DNA from: Paraburkholderia phytofirmans OLGA172
GTDB lineage: Bacteria > Pseudomonadota > Gammaproteobacteria > Burkholderiales > Burkholderiaceae
Assembly: GCF_001634365.1 (NCBI RefSeq)
Contig: NZ_CP014578.1
Coordinates: forward strand, 2,046,001-2,110,000
Direction: 5' to 3'
DNA length: 64,000 bases
Within the stretch, counting starts at the first letter, position 1. Each line of letters begins with the position of its first letter. A program made the translations under genes and the position numbers. The notes beneath the pieces are model-generated. The model worked only from the letters and a program-made list of their open reading frames with translations. It had not been told where the DNA came from and searched no databases. Shown here piece after piece: positions 44,360-53,178 of the stretch.

Positions 44360-45697
44360 CTAGCGCAGCACCTCGAACCGCGTCCACGGCCACGACGGCC
44401 GGTCGCGCATATAACCGTTGAGCCAGTTCCACTGCGGATGGCGCTTCATGAACGCCTGGGCGTCGAACGGCCGGCCGCACGGGTGTCCCCAGCGCGCGGT
44501 GAACGCCATGGTGCGCGCCATGTCACTGTCGACCACTTTGCCGTCGTTGGCGCCCCAGGGATTGAACGGCCCTTGATCGGAACCGCCGAAGCGCGCGTCG
44601 TCCAGTTCCAGATGTCCGCAGATCGTGCGCGAGCATGGGTTGTCGTTGCGGTCGAGATAGACGTCGTGATGGTCGGCGATCATCTCTTTGGCGAGTTCGA
44701 CGTCGATCTTGCCGTGATGCATTTCTTCGAGCTGCATGAAGCGCAAGCGGCGCGCGCCGTTCTTGCGCACGTCCGTATAGTCTTCGCCTTCGCCGATGCA
44801 TTCCTGGTTGCGTATCTTCAGATCGGTCGCGGTGTTGTAACCGCTGTAGAAGCCGTTTTTCGTACTCTCGAAACCGGAATAATGCAGCCCGAGTTCGTAG
44901 CGCGCGATCTCGCCGGTCTTGGTGTCGCCGAGCAGCCAGCTGTTCGCGTAGCCGCCGTTGTTGGCGACCGCGAACATCTCGCACCATTCGCCGATGTTGT
45001 TGGCGTACTGCGACGCGCGCCGCGAGCGATAGAACTCCGGCGCACCCGCGGCGTTGTAGCCGGCAAAGTTGGAGATGGTGGTTTCAGTGACCATCAGGCC
45101 GGCTTCGGTGACCCAGAAATCGGTGAGGCTGGAAATGCAGCCCGGCAAGCCCTGCATCAGGATGCGGTTGCCGCGATCCGGCACGATGTCGAACACGACG
45201 TTGAACGCATCGCCCGCGGCGTAGCGGTCCCACGAGTTGTGCGCCATGACGATGCGGCCGTCGCGGGTGGCACTGCCGGTGGCGATGAACGCGCTGCAGT
45301 GATGGCCGCGGCGCCCGCGCCACGGTTTCAGGCCGAGCTGCGGCTGCTGGGCCGCTGCGTGGCTCGGCCACCAGCTTTGCAGCAGATCCATGTAACCGTT
45401 CCAGGCCAGCACTTCGGCGAACGGCAGCTTCGCGCCGTCGGCGATGCCCTGGATTTCGTCGGTGAATTCAGTGTCGAGTTTGTTGGCGAACTGGGATACG
45501 GCGGCATCGACGAAGGTATCGAAGTCTTCGCCGGTGTCCCATTTCGCAAGATAGCGGGCGGTGCGGATCGCGTTCTGGATTTCAGTGGCGAGCAACTGGC
45601 CATGCTGTTCGCCGCGATCGTACGGTTCGCCTTCGATATGCAGAAAAATCCAGCCCGCCTGGTCGCGGCGTACGGCATCGAGGGACGGTTCGCTCAT
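44360..45697 (-). CDS. C45-type autoproteolytic acyltransferase/phospholipase B-like hydrolase
   Basis: 445 residues. The motif His-His-Cys-Ser-Ala-Phe near 134-139, followed by Gly-Arg-Ile-Val-Met-Ala-His-Asn-Ser-Trp, corresponds to the N-terminal nucleophile Cys of Ntn-hydrolases of the C45/phospholipase B-like group, which self-cleave before Cys. A second conserved block, Leu-Met-Val-Thr-Glu-Thr-Thr-Ile, follows. The N-terminal part (Gly-Glu-Pro-Tyr-Asp-Arg-Gly-Glu-Gln-His-Gly) is typical too. No signal peptide is visible from this start. The ATG at 45697 follows GGAG. The amide or ester substrate is unknown. Confidence 0.82.
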   Translation of the reverse strand: MSEPSLDAVRRDQAGWIFLHIEGEPYDRGEQHGQLLATEIQNAIRTARYLAKWDTGEDFDTFVDAAVSQFANKLDTEFTDEIQGIADGAKLPFAEVLAWNGYMDLLQSWWPSHAAAQQPQLGLKPWRGRRGHHCSAFIATGSATRDGRIVMAHNSWDRYAAGDAFNVVFDIVPDRGNRILMQGLPGCISSLTDFWVTEAGLMVTETTISNFAGYNAAGAPEFYRSRRASQYANNIGEWCEMFAVANNGGYANSWLLGDTKTGEIARYELGLHYSGFESTKNGFYSGYNTATDLKIRNQECIGEGEDYTDVRKNGARRLRFMQLEEMHHGKIDVELAKEMIADHHDVYLDRNDNPCSRTICGHLELDDARFGGSDQGPFNPWGANDGKVVDSDMARTMAFTARWGHPCGRPFDAQAFMKRHPQWNWLNGYMRDRPSWPWTRFEVLR

Positions 45698-45910
45698 CTT
45701 CGCTCCGATCGAAGGGCGGGCATCTCGGTGCGCCCGTCTTGGCGTAACGCGCGCTGCTCGCAAGCGCGGCAGCGGTTTCCCCATTGTAGAGAATCTGCTG
45801 TGCTTTGCACGGGCTGGGAAGGCGGCGCCGCACCGTCCAGCGCGGGCTCGATGAACGGTTCAGCGGTCAAGCGGCACAGTGGCCGAAGGCCCGAATCCGA
45901 ATGAGTGGTC

Positions 45911-46110
45911 AGGTGAATTTGATTTGAAATTTTGTGGCGTATGCGCCGGGCAGGTTGCGTACTTCGTCGTCGATGGTTTCCTTCGTCCCGGTGACGAAGT
46001 GACGCGAATGGCATGCTGCTCTGCTTCACGCAGCTTGATGACGGATTTCGTCGGGTAGTGTTTGAGTTGGATTCCCACTTAAACGCACCGACTTCGAAAT
46101 CGTTTTTCTG
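45911..46110. repeat. Diverged direct repeat, copy 1 (about 200 bp)
   Basis: This interval resembles 47871-48065 in the same orientation along its whole length. Shared blocks include GAATTTGRTTTGAAATTT, GTCGATGGTTT, GGTGACGAAGTGA, AATGGCATGC, GAGTTGGATTCC and TTCRAAATCGTT. On the minus strand both contain a peptide Asn-Asp-Phe-Glu-Val-Gly-Ala-Phe and later His-Phe-Val-Thr ... Thr-Ile-Asp-(Asp/Asn)-Glu-Val, in broken frames. The pair brackets the DUF1996 gene. Confidence 0.75.
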
Positions 46111-46203
46111 AAATACTTAAAATCAAGCAAGTCTTTAATATTCCAGAAGCACCAGCGTTGCCGCTGGCACTTCTGGCTCGATTGCATGGATTAAAAAATC
46201 AGG

Positions 46204-47655
46204 TTATTGAGGCTGCACGCCAACGATAATCAGCTGTGGCGAGTAATTCGTCTCTTTTGAGTAAAATGTGTAGGAATCTCCGTTCTTTTTGGTGTCGCCA
46301 CTGATGCAAAATGCAATTTGCTGCTGCCCTGCCTGTTGAGCCTGTTTAACCAGATTGGTTACGTCGATGTCGCGATACTGATTTTTTTCATCCAGGTACA
46401 GGCTCGCATAGGATTTATAATTACAATCAGGATGATTGTTCCACGTTACACTGTTTTCATCCCATTCCGTTGACGTTGGGTAAATATAAATCGTCTGCGC
46501 TCCACTTGACGTACTTCTTCCGCCGTAGAGATGAACTTTATATTTAAAAATAGCGCTTTCTTCTTCGGAATAAGACGTTGGCAGGGGTGGAATTTTATAT
46601 TTTAATAAAGTTATTTTTTCGGGATTGCCGCTCTCACTGGCGTTAGAGGTATCTCCCTGGACTAACAATTGACCACTTCCTCCAAAATTCCGGTCGCTAT
46701 CATCTTTGTTGCTTACATAGGTATCGGCAATGGGGTTGACATAGCTATAAGGCATATAGCTTGTGCAATCGTAGTTATTGTTCATGCAGCGTTCGGTCAT
46801 AAACTTCGCCGCATCTGGTGTCCAGCCATTGATGAAATCACCATGCGCTGTATAAATACTTCCCCATTGATCGATACGCTGGTCGCCGTTCATGATGGGA
46901 TCCAATGATAATTGAACTTTACCAAGATCCAGAGAAGCTACGCCGGGGAATAAGTAGGCGACATTCATGTTAACCGTGGGAATGTGTTTGGGATAATCAG
47001 CCGGACAGGCTCCGCTGGCATCAGCATAAACTGCATTGGGTTTATGAGTCACGCCTGACGGTTTTGCAGCGATAGTCTTACCATCCTAGCAGTTGGGAAA
47101 CTGAACGGCAATGTCGAGTTGTATTGGTTCACTGGTCGAAGGCGGTAAACAAGTTCGCTCTGCGTTATGGCTATAACCTTTGCCATCATTGCACAGGAAA
47201 TTAATATAAGGGTTCGGCGAAGTGCCTTTATGATCTCCGGCCAGAAGCTGCAAGCCTGGTGGAAATTGGGTTAACGGGTTTTCAGTGCTGTTTACAGTTT
47301 GATAATATGTTTTCTGATATGCGGGGCGCACTACCGTATCATCGGGTAATCTCAGTGAAGGTGCCCAGTAAGCCGATGAATCAGCCAGATCGGTACAGGT
47401 GGTGGTTGGCGATTTTTGCAGGCTGGTATAAGTTGATGACGCATCTGTTCCGGTATTGCCAAAAAAATCATGCCACATTGCGTGACCCGGCATTCCGAAC
47501 ATCAAAATGGCGTCATCACCCAGGGTATGGCTATAAGTGCAATTGACGCTGGTTTGATAATTGTCCGCATAAGCAGGAAATGGAACCATGCATATGCTGA
47601 TGATCGAGGTGGCCAGGCCGCAGATATATCGTTTCGTATTTTTTATGCTTTTCAT
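46204..47655 (-). pseudogene. DUF1996/DNRLRE secreted protein gene interrupted by an amber codon
   Basis: Two reading frames, 47655-47086 and 47085-46204, are in the same phase and separated only by TAG at 47088-47086. The first part has a signal peptide and the DUF1996 landmarks His-Asp-Phe-Phe-Gly-Asn-Thr-Gly and Phe-Pro-Pro-Gly-Leu-Gln-Leu-Leu-Ala-Gly-Asp, ending Phe-Pro-Asn-Cys. The codon after Cys in this family is Trp, so TGG to TAG is the likely lesion. The second part continues with Asp-Gly-Lys and the DUF1996 end His-Gly-Asp-Phe-Ile-Asn-Gly-Trp, then a DNRLRE/CBM96-like domain (Ala-Asp-Thr-Tyr-Val-Ser). Intact length would be 484 codons. The locus is AT-rich and probably acquired; function is unknown, perhaps wall or polysaccharide binding. 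Confidence 0.82.
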
Positions 47656-47870
47656 GAAAATACCCATCTGGTGGATTAATCTAAAATGAAGGTTGGGCGT
47701 TCGCCACCGAATGGCCCGAAACCTGCCACTAGAATTCTTCGCATACGCAATCCTTATAACAAAGCACTCAGGATCGTTCCTCCCCTGCCAGGAGGGAGGG
47801 CTGGGAAGGGTATTGGCAGACGACACCAATACCCTTTGCATACTCTACTAAATCCCAGCTTCAATGTTCA

Positions 47871-48065
47871 GATGAATTTGGTTTGAAATTTCGTACGTAT
47901 GCGCTGAGCATGTTTCAAACTTCGTTGTCGATGGTTTGATTCGCCCAGGTGACGAAGTGATGCCAATGGCATGCCTCTCTGCTTCGCTCAGTTTGATGGG
48001 TGCATTTCATCGGGCAGTGTTGGAGTTGGATTCCTACTAAAAATGCGCCAACTTCAAAATCGTTC
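47871..48065. repeat. Diverged direct repeat, copy 2
   Basis: Same orientation and order of blocks as copy 1 at 45911-46110, with scattered substitutions and small indels. Together they enclose the 1.45-kb AT-rich DUF1996 locus, as would result from a duplication or from a cassette inserted between repeats. 47656-47870 itself holds no gene that I can support. Confidence 0.75.
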
Positions 48066-48082
48066 ACCCAGAACACTTGACC

Positions 48083-48146
48083 GAATACCCGAATACCCGA
48101 ATACCCGAATACCCGAATACCCGAATACCCGAATACCCGAATACCC
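48083..48146. repeat. Perfect 8-bp tandem repeat, eight units
   Basis: Eight copies of GAATACCC, ending 10 bp before the stop codon end of the ClC gene (which is read on the minus strand), so the array is in its 3' untranslated region. A unit of 8 shifts the frame at each copy, yet all frames stay open (Gly-Tyr-Ser-Gly-Ile-Arg-Val-Phe type). Confidence 0.95.
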
Positions 48147-48156
48147 GAAGCCCAGC

Positions 48157-49890
48157 CTAGCGCGTCGGATTCATGCGGAAATACGCATCGAGCAGCGACG
48201 TCTTGTAGACGACGCCCGCAAGCTTCGGATCCGCCGCGCTTTCGACTACCGGCAGGCGCTCGCCCTGAAACGCCATGAAGTGCTGCAACGCAACGCCAAG
48301 CGGCATGTCCGGCGTGAGCACATCGAAATGCGGCTGCAGATAATCCGCGGCGGTTTTCGCGGCGGTGTCGCGCTTGTCGAGCAGATCGGAGGTGATGTCC
48401 TTGAGCGCGACCACACCGAGAAACGCGCCGGACTCGTTGGCGACGTACAGATACTTCACCGGATATTCGAGGAACACGCGCGTCATGTCCTGCACGGTTG
48501 CGTTCGGCGGCACGACGGTTTCGGCGGGACGGATCAGCTCGCGCATCTGCGTCGCGCGCAGACGGGTGCGCTCCTGTTCCTCCTGATTGCGGCGCAGCGT
48601 GATTTCGTACATCGACGTCTTGCCGATTGCGCGCGATACGAAATAGGCGACCACGCACGACAGCATCAGCGGCAGCACCACCTGATAGCTGAGCGTCATT
48701 TCGAAGATCATCAGGATCGCCATTAGCGGCGCCTGGGTGGCACCGGCCAGAAACGCGCCCATGCCGACCATCGCATAAGCGAACGGCGCCGAGGTGCCGT
48801 GCGGCCACAACGCGTGCATGCCGAGGCCGAACAGCGAGCCCACCCCCGCCCCGACGAAGAGCGTCGGCGTGAACACCCCGCCGATCGCGCCTGACCCCAC
48901 CGTCGCCGACGTCGCGACGATCTTGAACACCAGCACGAGGACGAGCGCGGTCCACGTCCACGGCGAATGCAAAATGGAATTGACCACGCTGTAGCCGTTG
49001 CCCCACACCTCGGGCGTCCACACGGAAAGAATGCCCACGATCAGACCGCCCAGCGCCAGCCGGATAGGTAGCGGCACGGGCAGCTTGCGAAAGTTCGCTT
49101 TCGAGAAGTCCATCAGCCGCAGAAACTGTGGCGCGGCCGCACCGCACAGCAACCCAAGCCCAACGAACAACAGGACTTCGGCACCTGCCACCGGCGGAAA
49201 CACGGGCATTTCGTACGGCGGTTTGTAGCGGGTGAACTCGCGCATCGTGATGTTGGCGACCACCGCCGAGACCACCACGGGGCCAAAGCTTTCCATCACG
49301 ATCGAGCCGAGCACGATTTCCGTGACGAAAAACGCGCCCGCAATCGGCGCACTGTATGCAGAGGTAATCCCGGCTGCCGCGCCGCAGGCTACGAGCAGGC
49401 GCAGACGCGGCGGGTCGAAATGCACCCAGCGGCCGATCAGCGACGCGGCCAGCGCCGCCAGTTGCACCATCGGCCCTTCGCGGCCGATCGAGCCGCCGCT
49501 CGAAATCGTGAATAGCGACGACACGCTGCGCCAGAAGCTCAGCTTGACGGGCACCACGCCGTCGCCGATGGCGACGGCTTCCATGTAGTCGATGTGATTG
49601 CACTTGTCGACGTGACGCTGCGCGATCAGCAGAAAGAAGCCGGCGATCAGGCCGCCCGCGGCGGGCAGCCACACACGCACCGTCCACGGCAAGCCGCGCG
49701 CCATTTCGACGAAACTGCCGGATTTGCCGACAACCGCCAGTTGCAACAACGCAATGCCTTCGCGAAAGGCAATCGTCGCGAACGCGCCCGCGACGCCGAC
49801 CACCACCGACCAGACCAGCATCGTATGGGCGTCGGACAGACGGAACAGCGTTTGGGCGCGGGTGCGCAGCTTCAGCAGGAATGAAAGCAC
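48157..49890 (-). CDS. ClC-family chloride channel/transporter with CBS domains
   Basis: 577 residues. The channel part is at about 25-430. It has the selectivity motifs Gly-Ser-Ile-Gly-Arg-Glu-Gly-Pro (gating Glu) near 134-141 and Gly-Gly-Val-Phe-Thr-Pro-Thr-Leu near 338-345. Two CBS repeats follow at about 455-575. In Pro-Ile-Ala-Gly-Ala-Phe-Phe-Val-Thr-Glu-Ile, aligned by eye with E. coli ClcA (Pro-Leu-Ala-Gly ... Glu202-Glu203), Ile occupies the place of the internal proton Glu203. This may indicate a channel-type or altered coupling. It is a single gene, with an 8-bp repeat array after the stop. Confidence 0.92.
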   Translation of the reverse strand: MLSFLLKLRTRAQTLFRLSDAHTMLVWSVVVGVAGAFATIAFREGIALLQLAVVGKSGSFVEMARGLPWTVRVWLPAAGGLIAGFFLLIAQRHVDKCNHIDYMEAVAIGDGVVPVKLSFWRSVSSLFTISSGGSIGREGPMVQLAALAASLIGRWVHFDPPRLRLLVACGAAAGITSAYSAPIAGAFFVTEIVLGSIVMESFGPVVVSAVVANITMREFTRYKPPYEMPVFPPVAGAEVLLFVGLGLLCGAAAPQFLRLMDFSKANFRKLPVPLPIRLALGGLIVGILSVWTPEVWGNGYSVVNSILHSPWTWTALVLVLVFKIVATSATVGSGAIGGVFTPTLFVGAGVGSLFGLGMHALWPHGTSAPFAYAMVGMGAFLAGATQAPLMAILMIFEMTLSYQVVLPLMLSCVVAYFVSRAIGKTSMYEITLRRNQEEQERTRLRATQMRELIRPAETVVPPNATVQDMTRVFLEYPVKYLYVANESGAFLGVVALKDITSDLLDKRDTAAKTAADYLQPHFDVLTPDMPLGVALQHFMAFQGERLPVVESAADPKLAGVVYKTSLLDAYFRMNPTR

Positions 49891-50002
49891 GTCGGCAGGA
49901 GAGGGCGTGATGGGTGGATGGAATGCGCGTACGGTAACAGCATCGCGCCCGCTGGCGGAAGCGGGCGCGACGCGCAGGGTTCGCGAAGGCGGGCGGCGTG
50001 GC

Positions 50003-50740
50003 TCAAGTCGCCGCCTTATCGAGTTCCGGATAGTGCCGGAAGATGCAGGCCTCGTTATGCGCGATACGCCGGTCGGACTGAAGATAAGCGGCGATGTTCG
50101 GCCGCTCCATCACCGCGTCGTGCAACGCCGCGAGCCGCGGATAGTGTTCGCCGAAGCGCTTGAGCGCGCGCGGAAACGCATACAGCAGACCGTCGATCAG
50201 CTGGAACATCGACAAGTCGACGTAAGTGAGCGCGTCGCCCACCATGAAGGTGTCGCCGGTCGGATTCTGTTTCAGCACGCGCTCGAAGTACTTCATGAAC
50301 TTCGGAATCCGGTTGTCGATGAACTCGTGCGCGCGCACTTTGGCGGCGTCTTTCTGGTCTTCGTAATACAGCGCACTGGCGAGCGGGTGATGCGTGTCGT
50401 GCGCTTCGGTCACCATATCGGCGATCGTCAGTTGCAGCGCGTTGGCGACGTAGCGCAGATTTTCAACCGATGGCGCGAGATTGAGCTTCGGGCCGAGATA
50501 GAACAGGATGTTGGCGGTCTGCGCGATCACCAGATCGCCGTCCTTCAGAAACGGCGGCGCGAACGGTGGATAGGGCTCGTCCCTGCTCTTCATCACCGCC
50601 ATCATCGCCTTCGTACCCAAGCCGTCCGCCGGCTCGCCGCGCGCTACTTCCACGTAGTCCGCGCCGGCTTCTTCCAGGGCCAGCCGCACGAATTCGCCGC
50701 GGCCTTGCAGGCCGTCCCAATAGTAAAGTTCCAGGCTCAT
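50003..50740 (-). CDS. Glutathione S-transferase
   Basis: 245 residues. The thioredoxin-like N-terminal domain (Leu-Glu-Leu-Tyr-Tyr-Trp-Asp, Gly-Arg-Gly-Glu-Phe-Val-Arg-Leu-Ala-Leu-Glu) carries the glutathione-binding Gln-Thr-Ala-Asn-Ile-Leu segment where many GSTs have Glu-Ser. The helical C-terminal domain includes Gly-Asp-Ala-Leu-Thr-Tyr-Val-Asp near 176-183. A Tyr at 6 or 7 is the candidate catalytic residue, as in alpha/mu/sigma-type GSTs. The start at 50740 has GAGGA upstream. It stands alone between the ClC and YeiH genes. Confidence 0.88.
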   Translation of the reverse strand: MSLELYYWDGLQGRGEFVRLALEEAGADYVEVARGEPADGLGTKAMMAVMKSRDEPYPPFAPPFLKDGDLVIAQTANILFYLGPKLNLAPSVENLRYVANALQLTIADMVTEAHDTHHPLASALYYEDQKDAAKVRAHEFIDNRIPKFMKYFERVLKQNPTGDTFMVGDALTYVDLSMFQLIDGLLYAFPRALKRFGEHYPRLAALHDAVMERPNIAAYLQSDRRIAHNEACIFRHYPELDKAAT

Positions 50741-50856
50741 CGATCGGTCCTCATTCTGGTTCCATGAACGGGTTGGCGTGAACGGGGTTGCCTGAACGGA
50801 CAACGTCAGCAGCCAGTATGCCGCGCGTGCGTACCGGATGGTTCTCCTGAACGCAC

Positions 50857-50880
50857 AAAACCCCGCACGCGGCGGGGTTG
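50857..50880 (-). terminator. Rho-independent terminator after the YeiH-like gene
   Basis: On the minus strand, CCCCGC-CGCGT-GCGGGG is followed by TTTTG. It lies 20 bp after the stop at 50900. Confidence 0.75.
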
Positions 50881-50899
50881 GTCAGGAGGCGAGGGCGGT

Positions 50900-51988
50900 T
50901 TAGCCGAACAGATGCTGGACGGTCCACGTGATACCCAGTCCGCCGGCGATCAACCACACATACAGGATGAAGCCGGTGGTCAATGCGCGGGGGCCGGCCT
51001 GACGGATCTGCGCAATGCGGGTTTCGATACCGAGCGCGGTCATGGCCATGGTGAGCGCGAAGGTGTCGAGCATGTTCAGCGTGCTGGTCGCGCTTTCCGG
51101 CAGGACGTGCAGCGAGTTGATCACGACGAAGGCAAGGAAGCCGAGCGCGAACCAGGGAATCGCCAGCTTGCGCGGAGCGTGTTGCTTGCCGTCTTCAGAC
51201 GTAGCGGCAGCGCTGCGTGCCGAGCGGTTCACCCAGATGCCGACGACCAGCAGCACCGGCACCAGCAGCATCACGCGGGTCATCTTGACGATGGTCGCGA
51301 TGTGGGTCGCTTCCGGGCTCACGTTGCTGGCCGCGCCGACCACCTGCGCCACTTCATGAATCGTGCCGCCGAAGAACAGGCCCGCGCCAACCGTGTCGAG
51401 ATGCAGCCAGCCCGCCTTGAACAGCACCGGGTAGAGGAACATCGAGAGCGTGCCGAACAGCACCACGCTGCCCACTGCCATGGCGCTCTTGTGCGGCTTC
51501 GATTGCAGCGTCGACTCGAATGCGAGCACGGCAGCCGCACCGCAGATCGCGCTGCCTGCGGCAGTGAGGAGCGCCGTGTCGCGATCGAGCTTCATGATCT
51601 TCATCCCGGCCCACGTGCCGATCACCAGCGTGCTGACGACAATCAGCACCGATTCGGCGAGACCGGGCAAGCCGACCTGAGCGATTTCCTGCAGGCTGAC
51701 GCGCAACCCGAAAAATGCCACGGCGATGCGCAAAAGCTTGCGCGCCGAGAAGTTGACGCCGGCTGCCCAGCTTTCGGGCATGCCGTCGCGCAGCGCGTTG
51801 CCGTAAATGGCGCCCGCCAAGATGCCGACGATCAGCGGGCTCAAACCCAGGCCGGCGATGGCCGGGATCGCCGCGATGCGGGTCACGGCAGCGGCAAACA
51901 GTGCAACGAAGAGAATGCCGTTGAGCTGGCCGCGGGTGGATGAAGACCCGGCGGGTGCGGCAGAAGCGGTGAGATGAGCGGTGGACAT
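50900..51988 (-). CDS. yeiH: YeiH/UPF0324-family putative sulfate/small-anion exporter
   Basis: 362 residues with about ten hydrophobic helices. The motifs Leu-Arg-Ile-Ala-Val-Ala-Phe-Phe-Gly-Leu-Arg near 88-98, Gly-Ser-Ala-Ile-Cys-Gly-Ala-Ala-Ala near 144-152 and Gly-Gly-Thr-Ile-His-Glu-Val-Ala-Gln near 208-216 define the UPF0324 family. E. coli YeiH is next to the LysR gene yeiE, and the same divergent pairing occurs here. The transported ion is not certain; sulfite/sulfate or related anions are discussed for the family. Confidence 0.88.
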   Translation of the reverse strand: MSTAHLTASAAPAGSSSTRGQLNGILFVALFAAAVTRIAAIPAIAGLGLSPLIVGILAGAIYGNALRDGMPESWAAGVNFSARKLLRIAVAFFGLRVSLQEIAQVGLPGLAESVLIVVSTLVIGTWAGMKIMKLDRDTALLTAAGSAICGAAAVLAFESTLQSKPHKSAMAVGSVVLFGTLSMFLYPVLFKAGWLHLDTVGAGLFFGGTIHEVAQVVGAASNVSPEATHIATIVKMTRVMLLVPVLLVVGIWVNRSARSAAATSEDGKQHAPRKLAIPWFALGFLAFVVINSLHVLPESATSTLNMLDTFALTMAMTALGIETRIAQIRQAGPRALTTGFILYVWLIAGGLGITWTVQHLFG

Positions 51989-52033
51989 GGCGTAGTGCCT
52001 TCCTATAGCTGTCTGAATTCGATAGCCCGAATC

Positions 52034-52071
52034 CTAAATTAGATATATCGATATGAAAAATCGTGATTTAG
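52034..52071. promoter_or_regulatory. AT-rich inverted repeat in the yeiH-lysR intergenic region
   Basis: CTAAAT (52034-52039) and ATTTAG (52066-52071) form the ends of a 38-bp AT-rich segment containing ATATCGATAT. It lies between the divergent starts at 51988 and 52109 and is the likely LysR binding/promoter region. Confidence 0.5.
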
Positions 52072-52108
52072 AATGTAAAGTATCGGTTGTACGGATACTT
52101 TGAGCGCC

Positions 52109-53029
52109 ATGACCCCGGACCAACTTATAACGTTTGCCGCCGTTGCCGAACATCGCAACATCAGCCGGGCGGCTGTGGCGCTGCATTTATCGCAGCCGGC
52201 CGTGTCCGGACAATTGCGGCAGTTGCAGGACGAGTTCGGCGAGCCGCTGTACCTGCGCGACGGGCGCGGCGTGCGGCTCACGCCCGCCGGCGAGCAGCTC
52301 GCCAGCTATGCCACCCGGCTTCGCGATACGTGGCGGCAGGCGCATGCGTATCGCGACGCGTTGCGCGGCCTCGAGCAGGGCACCTTGCGCATCGGCGCAA
52401 GCACCACGCCGGCGAGCTATCTGCTGCCGTACCTGATTGCCGACTTTCATCGCCGCTATCCCGAGGTGACACTGCATACCGCCGATGGCAACACCACGGA
52501 AATCGTCGGCGCGCTAGGCTCGGTGGATATCGCGATGATCGAAGGCCCGGTCGGCGCGGATCTGCCGCCGGACACCGCGGTGCATGCGTGGCGCGAGGAC
52601 GAGATCGTCGCGATCATGCCGCGCACGCATCCGCTGGCGCAGGCGGTCGGTGCGGGCAGGGAGAACGGGCAGGGCATCAACGGCGAGCGCGTGGAGCTGA
52701 CAGCCTTCGGCCCGCATCCACTGGTGTTGCGCGAAGCCGGGTCGGGCGTGCGGCAGATCGTCGAGCGGGCCTTTGCCCGGGCGGGCGTGCCGATGCGCGT
52801 GGCGCTGGAGATTGCCGGGGTCGAAGGCGTCAAGGAGGCGGTGCGGGCGGGCATGGGCATCGGTTTCGTCTCGGCGATGTCGATGCGGCATGAGGACGGC
52901 GCGCTGTGCCGGTGCTCGCTTGGCCCTGAGGCGCTGACGCGGCGGCTGTCGATTCTGGTGCCTCACGCGAGTGCGCCGTCGCGGGTGGTTGAGCAGTTCC
53001 TCGCGCTGTGCCTTGTGGATGGAACCTGA
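52109..53029 (+). CDS. LysR-family regulator (YeiE/CysB-like), divergent from yeiH
   Basis: 306 residues. The HTH is at 3-62 (Asn-Ile-Ser-Arg-Ala-Ala-Val-Ala-Leu-His-Leu-Ser-Gln-Pro-Ala-Val-Ser). The effector domain has Thr-Leu-Arg-Ile-Gly-Ala-Ser-Thr-Thr-Pro-Ala near 93-103, a pocket-forming strand typical of CbbR/YeiE-like regulators. The ATG at 52109 gives the normal N-terminus; a TTG three codons earlier is also in frame. Regulation of the divergent yeiH gene is inferred from the layout. Confidence 0.9.
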   Translation: MTPDQLITFAAVAEHRNISRAAVALHLSQPAVSGQLRQLQDEFGEPLYLRDGRGVRLTPAGEQLASYATRLRDTWRQAHAYRDALRGLEQGTLRIGASTTPASYLLPYLIADFHRRYPEVTLHTADGNTTEIVGALGSVDIAMIEGPVGADLPPDTAVHAWREDEIVAIMPRTHPLAQAVGAGRENGQGINGERVELTAFGPHPLVLREAGSGVRQIVERAFARAGVPMRVALEIAGVEGVKEAVRAGMGIGFVSAMSMRHEDGALCRCSLGPEALTRRLSILVPHASAPSRVVEQFLALCLVDGT

Positions 53030-53125
53030 TCGAGGTTTCCTGGGGATTTCCACTATGGTGCATGACGCCGCGCTCGGCGCACTATTCGGGCATCGCAAGC
53101 GCCTCGGCGCTTTTTTTCGAAACGT

Positions 53126-53143
53126 GTTTGGAACCGGTTCCAA
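53126..53143. promoter_or_regulatory. Perfect 18-bp palindrome, LacI/PtxS-type operator of the kgu operon
   Basis: TTTGGAACCGGTTCCAAA is fully self-complementary with the central CG step of LacI-family sites. It resembles the PtxS site TGAAACCGGTTTCA of Pseudomonas, differing by the GGAACC half-site. It lies 36 bp before kguE, the first gene of the operon whose last gene is the LacI-type regulator. It is the only such copy I found in the window. Confidence 0.85.
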
Positions 53144-53178
53144 ATGCCGATCCTGAGACAGATTTGAGTAAATTCCAC

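Noticed and set aside
44438..45904. 488-residue plus-strand frame opposite the C45 hydrolase
   Set aside because: Shadow of a gene with catalytic motifs on the other strand.
47915..49687. 590-residue minus-strand frame overlapping the ClC gene in another phase
   Set aside because: It is open only because of GC-rich codons and the 8-bp repeat; the ClC frame carries all motifs.
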